Source: CAUTUX01 sp963545485
GTDB taxonomy: Bacteria > Bacillota > Clostridia > Christensenellales > CAG-917
Length of the DNA: 64,000 nt
Assembly (NCBI GenBank): GCA_963545485.1
Contig: CAUUJG010000001.1
Span: forward strand, 105,771 to 169,770
Reading direction: 5' to 3'
In this document: one piece after another, positions 45,851 through 55,811 of the stretch
Layout of the letters: the number at the start of each line of letters is the position of its first letter
Position numbering within the stretch: the stretch's first letter is position 1
Notes under the pieces: model-generated
What the model was told of the DNA's origin: nothing
Databases searched by the model: none
Seen by the model: the letters and a program-made list of their open reading frames with translations, nothing else
Position numbers and translations under genes: made by a program

Positions 45851-48463
45851 ATGGAAAGAGACTATGTTGTAAATAGTGAAGAAACCTTAAATAGGTTAGT
45901 TGACGAAGTCAGAGAAGCACAGAAAAAATTCTCGACCTATACGCAAGAGCAGGTTGATAAGATCTTTTTTGAAGCAGCGATGGCTGCAAACAAAATGAGA
46001 ATACCTCTTGCAAAAATGGCAGTAGAAGAAACAGGTATGGGTGTAGTTGAGGATAAGGTAATTAAAAATCACTATGCAGCCGAATATATCTACAACAGAT
46101 ATAAACATGAAAAGACTTGTGGAATTCTAGAAGAAGACAAAGCATATGGAATAAAAAAGATAGCCGAGCCGATCGGAGTTATAGCAGCAGTTGTTCCAAC
46201 AACCAATCCGACTTCAACAGCGATTTTCAAAGCATTACTTGCTTTGAAAACAAGAAATGGTCTCGTTTTTTCACCACATCCAAGAGCAAAGAAATGCACG
46301 ATAGAGGCGGCAAAAATAGTTTTAAATGCAGCAATAAAGGCGGGAGCACCTGAAAATATTATTGCATGGATTGACGAACCAAGCGTTGCATTGTCAGCAC
46401 AGTTAATGAAAGCGTCAGACTTGATTTTGGCAACAGGTGGTCCTGGAATGGTTAAGTCAGCATATAGTTCTGGTAAACCGGCAGTCGGTGTTGGTGCTGG
46501 AAATACACCTGCGATATTCCATTCAACAGCAGATATTAAATTGGCAGTTTCATCAGTACTCCATTCAAAGACATTTGATAACGGAATGATTTGTGCTAGT
46601 GAGCAATCAGTAATTGTTTTAAAAGATATATACAATGAAGTAAAAGAAGAATTTAAATATAGAGGAGCATATTTCTTAACTCCTGCAGAAACAGAAAAAG
46701 TCAGAAAGACAATTATTATAAATGGTGCACTTAATGCCAAAATAGTTGGACAGAAAGCATCTAAAATAGCTGAGCTTGCAGGATGTAAGGTGCCTGAGGA
46801 TGCAAAGGTATTGATAGGAGAAGTACAAAGTGTTGATCTTGCTGAAGAATTTGCACATGAAAAATTAAGTCCTGTACTTGCTATGTATAAGGCTACAAAT
46901 TTTGAAGATGCTGTAAGTAAAGCTGAGCAGCTAATTGCAGATGGCGGATATGGTCATACATCTTCATTATTTATAAATAAGGATACTCAAAAAGAAGCAA
47001 TTGAAATGTGGCAAAAGAGAATGAAGACATGTAGATGCGTAATAAATATGCCATCATCGCAGGGTGGTATTGGAGATATTTACAATTTTAAATTAACACC
47101 TTCACTTACATTGGGATGTGGAAGTTGGGGCGGAAACTCAGTTTCAGAGAATGTAGGTGTAAAACATCTTATTAATATTAAAACAGTAGTTGAAAGGAGA
47201 GAAAATATGTTGTGGTTTAGAGCACCAGAAAAAGTATATTTAAAGAAAGGATGTTTGCCAGTAGCACTTAGTGAATTAAAGGATTATTACAATAAAAAGA
47301 GAGCATTTGTTGTTACAGATCAGTTCCTTTATCAAAATGGTTATACAAAAGCGATTACAGACAAGCTTGAGGAGATGGGAATAGAACATACCACATATTT
47401 TGATGTAGCACCAGATCCAACATTGGCATGTGCAATGGAAGGGGCAAAACAGATGGAAACATTTAAGCCTGATTGTATTATTGCTGTCGGCGGTGGTTCT
47501 GCAATGGATGCGGGTAAGATTATGTGGGTACTTTATGAACATCCAGAAGTAAACTTTTTAGATCTTGCGATGACATTTATTGATATCAGAAAAAGAGTGT
47601 ATACATTCCCAAAAATGGGAGAGAAAGCATATTTTGTGGCAATTCCAACAACCGCAGGAACAGGGTCTGAAGTAACACCATTTGCCGTTATAACAGATGG
47701 TGAGAGTGGGGTTAAATATCCATTGGCAGACTACGAATTGATGCCAAATATGGCAATAGTAGATGCTGATATGATGATGAACGCACCTAAGGGATTAACA
47801 TCAGCTTCAGGTATTGATGCAGTAACACACGCACTTGAAGCATATGCGTCAATGATGGCAACAGATTATACAGATGGCTTGGCAAAACAGGCATTAAAAT
47901 TAATATTTGAATATTTACCAAGAGCATACAATGACGGACCAAATGATGCTGAGGCAAGAGAAAAAATGGCAAATGCAGCCTCTATGGCAGGTATGGCTTT
48001 TGCAAATGCATTCCTTGGAGTATGTCACTCAATGGCTCATAAACTTGGAGCATTTCATCATATTCCACATGGTATTGCCAATGCTTTAATGATAAATGAA
48101 GTTTTAAAATTCAATGCAAATGAAGTTCCTTCAAAGATGGGAACATTCCCTCAATATGATCATCCTCATACATTGGCAAGATATGCTGAAGTCGCAGAAA
48201 GCTTGGGATTGAAGGGTAAGACAGATGAAGAAAAATTTCAGTCTTTACTTAAGGCAATCGATAGTCTAAAATCAAAGATAGGTATAAAGAAAACTATCAA
48301 AGATTACGGAGTATCGGAGGATGCTTTCTTAGCCACATTAGATGAAATGACAGTACAGGCGTTTGATGATCAGTGCACCGGAGCAAACCCAAGATATCCA
48401 TTAATGGAAGAAATCAAAAAAATGTATTTAACAGCTTATTATGGGGAAGAGGTTAAAAAATAA
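45851..48463 (+). CDS. adhE: Bifunctional acetaldehyde-CoA/alcohol dehydrogenase
   Basis: 870 residues with both AdhE modules. Residues 1-440 are the CoA-acylating aldehyde dehydrogenase (GVIAAVVPTTNPTSTAIFK, catalytic Cys248 in NGMICASEQ). Residues 455-870 are the iron alcohol dehydrogenase (GGGSAMDAGK, PTTAGTGSEVTPFAV, and the metal-binding histidines in CHSMAHKLGAFHHIPHG). It turns acetyl-CoA into ethanol, regenerating NAD+ in fermentation, and forms spirosomes in other bacteria. GGAGA precedes ATG. A perfect inverted repeat lies upstream. It is followed 9 bases later by a small phosphotransferase gene. Confidence 0.97.
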   Translation: MERDYVVNSEETLNRLVDEVREAQKKFSTYTQEQVDKIFFEAAMAANKMRIPLAKMAVEETGMGVVEDKVIKNHYAAEYIYNRYKHEKTCGILEEDKAYGIKKIAEPIGVIAAVVPTTNPTSTAIFKALLALKTRNGLVFSPHPRAKKCTIEAAKIVLNAAIKAGAPENIIAWIDEPSVALSAQLMKASDLILATGGPGMVKSAYSSGKPAVGVGAGNTPAIFHSTADIKLAVSSVLHSKTFDNGMICASEQSVIVLKDIYNEVKEEFKYRGAYFLTPAETEKVRKTIIINGALNAKIVGQKASKIAELAGCKVPEDAKVLIGEVQSVDLAEEFAHEKLSPVLAMYKATNFEDAVSKAEQLIADGGYGHTSSLFINKDTQKEAIEMWQKRMKTCRCVINMPSSQGGIGDIYNFKLTPSLTLGCGSWGGNSVSENVGVKHLINIKTVVERRENMLWFRAPEKVYLKKGCLPVALSELKDYYNKKRAFVVTDQFLYQNGYTKAITDKLEEMGIEHTTYFDVAPDPTLACAMEGAKQMETFKPDCIIAVGGGSAMDAGKIMWVLYEHPEVNFLDLAMTFIDIRKRVYTFPKMGEKAYFVAIPTTAGTGSEVTPFAVITDGESGVKYPLADYELMPNMAIVDADMMMNAPKGLTSASGIDAVTHALEAYASMMATDYTDGLAKQALKLIFEYLPRAYNDGPNDAEAREKMANAASMAGMAFANAFLGVCHSMAHKLGAFHHIPHGIANALMINEVLKFNANEVPSKMGTFPQYDHPHTLARYAEVAESLGLKGKTDEEKFQSLLKAIDSLKSKIGIKKTIKDYGVSEDAFLATLDEMTVQAFDDQCTGANPRYPLMEEIKKMYLTAYYGEEVKK

Positions 48464-48472
48464 GGGGAAAGA

Positions 48473-49219
48473 ATGAAAGATATTATTTATTCAACAAACA
48501 ACAAACAGGTTTATAAAGATGGCAAGGGCAATGTTATAAAGCTCTTTTCAGAAAGTTTCACTAAGTCGGATGTTTTTAATGAGGCTTTAAACCAAGCGAG
48601 AGTTGAGGAAGCAGGAGTATGCGTTGCACCAATTAATGGAGTTTATCAGATTGATGGACAGCTCGCTATAGAAATGAAAGCCATTGAAGGAGAAGATTTA
48701 AAGTCTTTAATGGATAAGAATCCTGCAGATGTTGATAAATATCTTGAAGAGTTTGTTAGTTTGCAAATTGAAATGCAAAAACATACAGCTCCTAAACTTA
48801 CTCAATTAAGAGTAAAAATGGATATGAAGATTCAAGAAGCGAAGATTGATGAAAGTGTAAAGTATGAACTTCAAACAAAATTGCATAGCATGCCGAAGCA
48901 CAACAAATTGTGTCATGGAGATTTTAGACCAAGTAATGTTATTTATGGAAAAGATGGTAAAAAATATATAGTTGATTGGTCACATGCGACACAAGGCAAT
49001 GCAAGTGCTGATGCTGCACGAACATATCTTATATTTAAACTTGATAAAAAGGATGAGATTGCAGAGAAGTACTTGAAGCTATTTTCATCAAAGACAAAAA
49101 CACCTATTCAATATATTAAAGACTGGTTGCCTATTGTAGCCGCATCACAGTCTGTAAAAGGAAAATCTGAAGAACGAGAATTCTTGCTTGGTTGGTTGAA
49201 TATAGTAGATATAAATTAA
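48473..49219 (+). CDS. APH/choline kinase-like phosphotransferase
   Basis: 248 residues of the protein-kinase-like fold. The catalytic loop is LCHGDFRPSNVIY (HGDxxxxN) near 142-154 and the metal-binding Asp is in YIVDWSHATQGNASADAARTYL near 162-167. It transfers phosphate to a small alcohol or amino group; the substrate is not known. It should not be read as an antibiotic resistance gene. It lies 9 bases after adhE with GGGGAAAG upstream and is probably co-transcribed. Confidence 0.8.
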   Translation: MKDIIYSTNNKQVYKDGKGNVIKLFSESFTKSDVFNEALNQARVEEAGVCVAPINGVYQIDGQLAIEMKAIEGEDLKSLMDKNPADVDKYLEEFVSLQIEMQKHTAPKLTQLRVKMDMKIQEAKIDESVKYELQTKLHSMPKHNKLCHGDFRPSNVIYGKDGKKYIVDWSHATQGNASADAARTYLIFKLDKKDEIAEKYLKLFSSKTKTPIQYIKDWLPIVAASQSVKGKSEEREFLLGWLNIVDIN

Positions 49220-49226
49220 CCGAGTA

Positions 49227-49252
49227 TTTGAGAGTAGTGTTTGAGAGTAGTG
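49227..49252 (+). repeat. 13-base tandem duplication
   Basis: TTTGAGAGTAGTG occurs twice head to tail just after the phosphotransferase stop. The remaining 200 bases before the tRNA promoter show no gene. Confidence 0.8.
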
Positions 49253-49451
49253 TAATTTAGAATAGGCATGAAAAATATTTTTTAAAGTAGAATAATCCAT
49301 TTTAACTGTGAGAATGATAGTTCTTTTTTTAGATTAATATAGATAATATGTTGTATTTAGTTAATATTGGTTCTATTGAATTTTAGAAGTTTAGCTCTTT
49401 GTTCATAATAAATATAGGGTTTGCTTGGTAAAAAGTTAAATAAAAATTTAT

Positions 49452-49480
49452 TTGACAAGTAACGCTTAATATTCTAAACT
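49452..49480 (+). promoter_or_regulatory. Promoter of the tRNA operon
   Basis: TTGACA (49452-49457) and TAAACT (49475-49480) have a 17-base spacer; the first tRNA begins 18 bases after the -10 box. Confidence 0.8.
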
Positions 49481-49497
49481 GACTAGGCGTTGAATAT

Positions 49498-49572
49498 CGC
49501 GGGGTAGAGAAGTGGTATCTCGTCGGGCTCATAACCCGGAGGTCGTTGGTTCAAATCCAGCCCCCGCAACCA
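49498..49572 (+). tRNA. Initiator tRNA-Met (CAT)
   Basis: Begins CGCGGGG and ends CCCCGCAACCA, so position 1 (C) and 72 (A) do not pair, the mark of an initiator. The anticodon stem has GGG/CCC around CTCATAA. CCA is encoded. Confidence 0.95.
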
Positions 49573-49591
49573 CAGGTCAAATTAAGTACTT

Positions 49592-49668
49592 GGCGGCGTA
49601 GCTTAGCTGGTTATAGCATCCGGTTCATACCCGGAAGGTCGTTGGTTCGAATCTGACCGCCGCTACCA
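49592..49668 (+). tRNA. tRNA-Met (CAT), elongator type
   Basis: Cloverleaf with anticodon loop TTCATAC on a CCGG/CCGG stem and encoded CCA; acceptor GGCGGCG. A lysidine-modified tRNA-Ile with CAT anticodon cannot be fully excluded by eye. Confidence 0.85.
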
Positions 49669-49675
49669 AAAATTT

Positions 49676-49750
49676 GGCTCCATGGTCAAGCGGTTAAGAC
49701 ATCGCCCCTTCACGGCGATAACTCGGGTTCGAGTCCCGATGGAGTCACCA
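49676..49750 (+). tRNA. tRNA-Glu (TTC)
   Basis: Acceptor GGCTCCA pairs with TGGAGTC; anticodon loop CCTTCAC; CCA encoded. Third gene of the tRNA operon. Confidence 0.95.
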
Positions 49751-49754
49751 AAAT

Positions 49755-49831
49755 GGAGGCTTAGCTCAGTTGGTTAGAGCACTTGCCTTACAAGCAAGGG
49801 GTCATAGGTTCGAGTCCTATAGCCTCTACCA
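49755..49831 (+). tRNA. tRNA-Val (TAC)
   Basis: Begins GGAGGCTTAGCTCAG; anticodon loop CTTACAA; T-arm TTCGAGT; encoded CCA. Last gene of the tRNA cluster. The 263 bases after it, up to leuS, are AT-rich, with no T-box motif seen. Confidence 0.95.
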
Positions 49832-50094
49832 AAATGGTGTTTTGTGTGTATTTTTAGCGGTAATATGTTTTAAAATCCTTATATGATTGAAAAAAATTCC
49901 TTAATGTTTTGATTAATTTTTTTGTAATTTGTATCTTCCATACAACAGTATTTAAATATAGAAGTAAGCAAAGGAAAATTGGCTAAAATTTATATAATTT
50001 CTATTTTATAACTAAGAATATAAGAGGTTATATTTTGCATATTAACATATCTGAATATACAATATATACAACTGAGAAAGGTGGAAAAACAAGA

Positions 50095-52515
50095 ATGGAT
50101 TTTAAACAAATTGAAGAAAAATGGCGTAAAAAGTGGGAAGACACAAAGCTATATAAATTTGATATTAACAGCAAAAAACCAAAGTTTTATGCATTAGAAA
50201 TGTTCTCATATCCTTCTGGTGCTAAATTGCATGCAGGGCATTGGTATAATTACGGACCTGCTGATTCTTATGCGAGATTTAAAATGATGCAGGGATACAA
50301 TGTTTTTCATCCAATGGGATTTGATGCTTTTGGTTTGCCAGCTGAAAATTATGCGATTAAAACTGGAATACATCCACAAGACAGCACAAGAAAAAATATT
50401 GAAACAATGGAAGAGCAACTTAAAAAAATAGGTGCTACATATGATTGGGATTATGAGATAAAGACATGTGAATCTGATTACTACAAATGGACTCAATGGA
50501 TGTTTGTTCAGTTGTATAAAAAGGGATTGGCATATAGAAAAGAAGCTCCTGTGAATTGGTGTACATCGTGCAATACAGTATTAGCAAATGAACAAGTTCA
50601 GAATGGAGAATGTGAGAGATGTCATTCTATAGTTGAAAAAAGAAATCTCACTCAATGGTTTTTTAAAATAACAGATTATGCAGAGGAACTTTTAAAAGAT
50701 CTTGATGCACTTGACTGGCCAGAGAAAACAAAGGCGATGCAGAAGTATTGGATAGGCAAAAGTGAAGGGGCAGAAGTTGATTTTAAGATTGAAAAGAGTG
50801 ATAAAAAGGTTACAGTTTTCACAACTAGAGCTGATACATTATTTGGAGTTACATATGTAGTTTTGGCACCAGAAAATCCTATAGTTAAAGAAATAACTAC
50901 AAAAGAGTATCAAAAGGAAGTAGATAAGTATATAAAGAATACTTTAAGAGTTTCAGAGATAGATAGAATGTCGGCAACACGAGAAAAGACAGGTGTACTA
51001 ACAGGTGGATATGTTATCAATCCAGTAAATGGAGATAGAGTTCCTATTTTGGTTGCAGACTATGTAATAGGAACATATGGGACAGGAGCGGTAATGGGTG
51101 TTGCAGCTCATGATGATAGAGATTTTGATTTTGCAAAGAAATTAGGTATTGAAATCAAAAGAGTTATTAAGAATCCAAAAACAAATGATGACCTTCCATA
51201 CTGTGAGGATGCAGGAATTTTATGTAATAGTGGGAAATATGATGGTTTAAATACTGCGTCAGCCCGAAAGGCTATAGTTAGTGATTTAGAAAAACAGGGA
51301 AATGGAAGACTTAAGATCAATTACCGTTTAAGAGATTGGTTGGTATCCAGACAAAGATATTGGGGAGCTCCAATCCCAGTAATTCACTGTGAGCATTGTG
51401 GAGAAGTTTTAGTTGAAGAATCCAATCTACCAGTGCTTTTGCCATACAACGTAAATTTCACTCCAGATGGAGAATCACCTTTGCAAAAATGTGATGAGTT
51501 TATGAATATAAAATGCCCAAAATGTGGCAGGGACGCAAAAAGAGATCCGGACACATTAGATACATTTGTATGCTCTAGTTGGTATTATTTACGATATACG
51601 GACAGCAAAAACGATAAAGCACCATTTGACACAAAAATAGTGGATCAATTGTTACCAGTAGATAAATATGTTGGTGGTGCAGAACACGCATGTATGCATT
51701 TGCTTTATGCAAGATTTTTCACAAAAGCATTGAGAGATATGGGATATATCCATTTTTCGGAGCCATTTAAATCATTAGTGCATCAGGGTATTATTTTGGG
51801 ACCTGATGGACAAAAGATGTCAAAATCAAGAGGAAATGTTGTGTCTCCAGATGATGCAATATTAAAGTATGGCTCTGATGTATTTAGACTTTATCTTATG
51901 TTTGGATTTAATTATGTAGAGGGAGGACCATGGAGCGAAAGTGGACTTGATGGTATAGCAAAATTCCTTGAAAGGGTTGAAAGAATAGTGGAGAAAAGTA
52001 AGGAATATAATTACGAATCTGTCAATCTAACAAAAGACGAAAAGCAGCTTAACTATACAAGGAATAATACGATTAAGAGTGTAACTAATGATATGGAGAA
52101 TTTCTCATTCAACACAGCAGTTGCAAGAATAATGGAATTAGTGAATGCATTATATTCATATGATTCATCAGTACAAAAGAAGCATATAATATTTAAAGAT
52201 AGTATAAAAGATTTAATTTTATTGTTGGCTCCATTTGCATCACATAGAGCGGAGGAACTTTGGGAGATGATAGGAGGCAAGTACTCAGTGTTTAATCAGG
52301 GTTTCCCTATCATGGATGAAAAAGCTCTTGTCAAAGATGAAATAGAAATTGTTGTACAGATAAATGCTAAGATCAGAGGAAAATTAACAGTTGAACCTAA
52401 TATGGATAGAGCAAAGCTTGAAAAACAGGCAATAGACCTTGTTAAGGATAAGATTGTTGGTGATATTAAAAAAGTGATTGTAGTACCTAATAAATTGGTT
52501 AACATTATAATTTAG
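50095..52515 (+). CDS. leuS: Leucyl-tRNA synthetase
   Basis: 806 residues from ATG 50095, where AAAGGTGG lies upstream and the family N-terminus MDFKQIEEKWRKKWED begins; the longer open frame is not supported. The HIGH motif appears as HAGHWYNY near 42, the editing domain at about 215-390, a zinc-type CxxC...CxxC pair (CEHCGE, CPKCGR) and the KMSKS loop GQKMSKSRGN near 582. It charges tRNA-Leu. serS follows 9 bases later. Confidence 0.96.
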   Translation: MDFKQIEEKWRKKWEDTKLYKFDINSKKPKFYALEMFSYPSGAKLHAGHWYNYGPADSYARFKMMQGYNVFHPMGFDAFGLPAENYAIKTGIHPQDSTRKNIETMEEQLKKIGATYDWDYEIKTCESDYYKWTQWMFVQLYKKGLAYRKEAPVNWCTSCNTVLANEQVQNGECERCHSIVEKRNLTQWFFKITDYAEELLKDLDALDWPEKTKAMQKYWIGKSEGAEVDFKIEKSDKKVTVFTTRADTLFGVTYVVLAPENPIVKEITTKEYQKEVDKYIKNTLRVSEIDRMSATREKTGVLTGGYVINPVNGDRVPILVADYVIGTYGTGAVMGVAAHDDRDFDFAKKLGIEIKRVIKNPKTNDDLPYCEDAGILCNSGKYDGLNTASARKAIVSDLEKQGNGRLKINYRLRDWLVSRQRYWGAPIPVIHCEHCGEVLVEESNLPVLLPYNVNFTPDGESPLQKCDEFMNIKCPKCGRDAKRDPDTLDTFVCSSWYYLRYTDSKNDKAPFDTKIVDQLLPVDKYVGGAEHACMHLLYARFFTKALRDMGYIHFSEPFKSLVHQGIILGPDGQKMSKSRGNVVSPDDAILKYGSDVFRLYLMFGFNYVEGGPWSESGLDGIAKFLERVERIVEKSKEYNYESVNLTKDEKQLNYTRNNTIKSVTNDMENFSFNTAVARIMELVNALYSYDSSVQKKHIIFKDSIKDLILLLAPFASHRAEELWEMIGGKYSVFNQGFPIMDEKALVKDEIEIVVQINAKIRGKLTVEPNMDRAKLEKQAIDLVKDKIVGDIKKVIVVPNKLVNIII

Positions 52516-52524
52516 AGAGGAAAC

Positions 52525-53808
52525 ATGTTAGACATAATACGCATAAGGAATAATAAGGAAGAAATAGAACAACTTTTAAAGAACAAAGGTTTTGAAATAG
52601 ATTTTTCCAAGGTAATTAAACTTGATGATAAGAGAAAAGAAATAATTCAGGATGTTGAAAAACTTAAGGCACTAAGGAATAGTACATCAGCTTCAATTCC
52701 GAAACTTAAAAAGGAAGGGAAAGATGTAACTCCTATATTTGAGGAGATGAGGCAGCTTGGGGATAAAATTGTGCAGGACGATGAAAAGCTTAGTAAGGTA
52801 CAGGAAGAAATCAATGCAATTTTATGTGTAATTCCAAATATTCCGGACAGTGATCTAAAATCGGGAGAAAAAGAAAACAATGAAGTTATAAGGGTTGTTA
52901 ACTCTAAAAGAGAGTTTGATTTTAAAATAAGAGATCATGTAGAACTTGCAACGATGCACAATTTAATTGACTATGAAAGAGGTGTTAAGCTGTCAGGTAA
53001 CGGATTTTGGATATATAGAGGAATGGGTGCCAGATTAGAATGGGCACTATTAAATTTCTTTATAGAAGAACATGTAAAAGATGGATATGAATTTATTCTT
53101 CCGCCACATCAGTTAAATTATTCTTGTGGATATGGAGCTGGACAGTTCCCGAAGTTTGCTGAAGAAGTGTATTGGTTGGACTGTGATGCAGAGAGAGAAA
53201 AAAATAGGTTTATGCTGCCTACAGCTGAAACCGCACTCGTTAATATGTATTCTAATGAAATTATAGAAGAATCAAAATTACCATTTAAGTTCTTTGCTTA
53301 TACTCCTTGCTATAGAAAAGAAGCAGGAAGTGCGAGGAAAGAAGAAAGAGGAATGATAAGGGGACATCAGTTTAATAAGATCGAAATGGTGCAAATAACA
53401 ACTCCGGGACAAAGCGATAAGGCATTTGAAGAGCTTGTAAAGAAGGCAAGTGACCTCGTTGAAAAACTGGGGCTACATTTCAGAGTTTCTAAATTGGCAG
53501 CAGGTGATTGTTCAGCATCTATGGCTAGGACATATGATATAGAGTTATATATACCATCAATGGGTATATATAAGGAATGCAGCTCGGTAAGCAATGCGAG
53601 AGATTATCAAGCTAGAAGAAATAATACAAAATATAGAAACAGCGAGACAAAGAAGCCGGAATTTGTACATACACTTAATGGTTCAGGATTAGCAACATCA
53701 AGATTAATACCAGCAATTCTTGAACAAAATCAGAATAAGGATGGTAGTGTAGTTATACCAGAAGTTTTAAGAAAATACCTTGGGGGAATCTCAGAAATTA
53801 AACTTTAG
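52525..53808 (+). CDS. serS: Seryl-tRNA synthetase
   Basis: 427 residues. N-terminal coiled-coil arm about 30-100, class II motif 2 FKFFAYTPCYRKEAGSARKEERGMIRGHQFNKIE near 250-283 and motif 3 LNGSGLATSRLIPAILE near 390-406. GAGAGG before ATG. It forms an operon with leuS. A transposase remnant begins just after its stop. Confidence 0.96.
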   Translation: MLDIIRIRNNKEEIEQLLKNKGFEIDFSKVIKLDDKRKEIIQDVEKLKALRNSTSASIPKLKKEGKDVTPIFEEMRQLGDKIVQDDEKLSKVQEEINAILCVIPNIPDSDLKSGEKENNEVIRVVNSKREFDFKIRDHVELATMHNLIDYERGVKLSGNGFWIYRGMGARLEWALLNFFIEEHVKDGYEFILPPHQLNYSCGYGAGQFPKFAEEVYWLDCDAEREKNRFMLPTAETALVNMYSNEIIEESKLPFKFFAYTPCYRKEAGSARKEERGMIRGHQFNKIEMVQITTPGQSDKAFEELVKKASDLVEKLGLHFRVSKLAAGDCSASMARTYDIELYIPSMGIYKECSSVSNARDYQARRNNTKYRNSETKKPEFVHTLNGSGLATSRLIPAILEQNQNKDGSVVIPEVLRKYLGGISEIKL

Positions 53809-53818
53809 TAAAGAATTT

Positions 53819-54217
53819 TTAAAGTATTTCAACAAATTACTTTTTGGTGTCATTGCATTTTGTTCAAACTGCAATTTTAAAACAGAAGAACCTTATAAAT
53901 ATTACAAGGAACGTTGGATTATTGAGGAACACATTAGGATTGAAAAATTATCACTAAATGAGGGCGTAGAAAGAAAACATAACTTAAAATCAATACTAGG
54001 GGATGAGTTCTTTATACAACTATAAATGATTATTTACTCTAGGATTCTAAATGTCATAGAAGGCAATTCTCATTTGAAAGGTATGTCTATTAGAGGTCTC
54101 CTTAATGAACTAGCTAAAACTTACAAAACATTTTCTTTTGGTAAATGGATTATTAGTATTATGACGAAAAAGAAAATCGCTTTATTAACTGAATTGAATA
54201 TTCACATATCGTGAGGA
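53819..54217 (+). pseudogene. Transposase C-terminal remnant (IS4/IS1634-like)
   Basis: One frame, interrupted by TAA 54023-54025, reads EEPYKYYKERWIIEEHIRIE (the YxxRWxIE box of DDE transposases), then IIYSRILNVIEGN, KGMSIRGLLNELAKTYKT and the end ELNIHIS. Only about 130 codons of the transposase 3' part remain, fused to the end of serS. The last 59 bases recur at 56764-56824 with a few changes. Confidence 0.7.
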
Positions 54218-54345
54218 TTGGGAAATTACTAATACCGATAATGAGTGCAATAATAAAAAAGATTAGAAAGTTGATTGATGAAAAGTAATAAATTTTTATT
54301 GAGAAGTCGTCATTTTATGGTATCATATTCGAAATGGGGTGAGCT

Positions 54346-54558
54346 ATGGCTGTTAATTATAAAAAACTATGGAAGATATTGATTGATAAAAATATGACAA
54401 AATATGATTTGCATATTAAGAGTGGGATATCTACAAGTACAATCTCTAAAATGAGCAATGAAAAGTATGTTTCTTTAGAAGTTCTTGAAAGAATTTGCAA
54501 TGTTTTAGATTGTGAAATTGGTGATATTGTTGAACTTGGAGAAAAAAATAATATATGA
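54346..54558 (+). CDS. XRE-type regulator of the restriction-modification module
   Basis: 70 residues, almost entirely a helix-turn-helix (LIDKNMTKYDLHIKSGISTSTISKMSNEKYVSLEVLERICNVL). Its size and position, overlapping the methyltransferase start by 4 bases, fit a controller (C) protein or a short Cro/C1-like repressor that times expression of the module. GGGGTGAG precedes ATG. Confidence 0.85.
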   Translation: MAVNYKKLWKILIDKNMTKYDLHIKSGISTSTISKMSNEKYVSLEVLERICNVLDCEIGDIVELGEKNNI

Positions 54559-55811
54559 AATTTAAAGAAAAACGAGTTTTATCTCTATTTAGCGGTTGTG
54601 GTGGCATGGATATTGGACTTGAAGGTGGATTTACATGTTTAAAAGATTCAATTAACCAAAACATTCATTCGACATGGATTGAAGAAGATTATGGGAAGTG
54701 GGTAAAGACTAGCAAAACAGGATTTAAAACAGTTTTTGCCAATGATATAAGAGAAGATGCTAAAGCGGCTTGGGTATCATACTTTAATCAGAAATATAGC
54801 AATGCAAATGAAATTTATCATCTTGAAAGCATTGTGGATTTAGTAAAAAGACACAAGAATGGAGAACAAATTTTCCCCGAGAATATAGACATTGTTACTG
54901 GTGGGTTCCCTTGTCAAGATTTTTCTGTAGCAGGGAAAAGGCAAGGGTTCAACTCGTTGAAAAGCCATATAGGAGAAAAAATATCCTCAGAGGAAGCAAA
55001 TGTTGAGAATAGAGGGCAATTGTATATATGGATGAAAGAGGTTGTAAGCATAGTTAAGCCTAAGGTGTTTATTGCTGAAAATGTGAAAGGTTTAGTTAGC
55101 TTAAAAGATGTTAAAGAAATAATTGAAAACGATTTTTCAAAGGCGGCTGATGGTGGATACTTAGTTATTCCCGCAAGAATTTTGCAAGCTGCTAATTATG
55201 GAGTGCCACAATCAAGGGAAAGAGTTTTTTTTTATGGTTTTAAAAGAAGTGCATTGACTAATGAAGCATTACAAAAACTAACTAATATCAGCAACCATAG
55301 AGATATGGACCCATATCCTATTCCTACACATAATTACAGCTTAAACACTGTTTCTTTGAATCCATTTGTTACTTCAGGTAAAGCAATTTGTGATTTAAAG
55401 GAACCAAATTTTACAAAAGATAACTCACAAAAAAAATATTCAAAAGCAAAGTTATCTAGAGGACAAGGAAATATTGAAATTAAATTAGATAATGTTTCTC
55501 CAACAATTAGATCGGAACATCACGGGAATATTGAATTTAGGAGATTAGACATTCAAAATGGTGGAAAATATATAGATGAAATAGAAAAGGGACTTGAGCA
55601 AAGAAGATTAACAATAAGAGAGTGTGCAAGGCTTCAAACTTTTCCTGATGATTATCAATTTATTTTGGAAAAGACAGATGAAAATATTGCTGTAAGTGCT
55701 AGTTCGGCATATAAGATAATAGGGAATGCAGTTCCTTGTGTTTTAGCATACAACATAGGTAAAACACTAAGCGAAAAATGGGATAAATACTTCAAAATAG
55801 AAACACACTAA
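54555..55811 (+). CDS. DNA (cytosine-5) methyltransferase of module 1
   Basis: 418 residues. Motif I FSGCGGMDIGLE (12-23), catalytic motif IV GGFPCQDFS with Cys120, motif VI AENVKGL near 175, motif VIII QSRERVFF near 218, a target-recognition region about 230-330 and motif X IGNAVPCVLAYNIG near the C-terminus. All catalytic parts are present. The recognition sequence is unknown. It overlaps the XRE regulator at its start and the restriction gene, which runs the other way, by 4 bases at its end. Confidence 0.93.
   Translation: MKFKEKRVLSLFSGCGGMDIGLEGGFTCLKDSINQNIHSTWIEEDYGKWVKTSKTGFKTVFANDIREDAKAAWVSYFNQKYSNANEIYHLESIVDLVKRHKNGEQIFPENIDIVTGGFPCQDFSVAGKRQGFNSLKSHIGEKISSEEANVENRGQLYIWMKEVVSIVKPKVFIAENVKGLVSLKDVKEIIENDFSKAADGGYLVIPARILQAANYGVPQSRERVFFYGFKRSALTNEALQKLTNISNHRDMDPYPIPTHNYSLNTVSLNPFVTSGKAICDLKEPNFTKDNSQKKYSKAKLSRGQGNIEIKLDNVSPTIRSEHHGNIEFRRLDIQNGGKYIDEIEKGLEQRRLTIRECARLQTFPDDYQFILEKTDENIAVSASSAYKIIGNAVPCVLAYNIGKTLSEKWDKYFKIETH

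Noticed and set aside
48473..49219. Aminoglycoside resistance gene
   Set aside because: The kinase fold is shared, but placement behind adhE and the overall sequence give no support for drug modification.
49832..50094. T-box leader for leuS
   Set aside because: No AGGGTGGNACCGCG-like box and no terminator/antiterminator pair seen.
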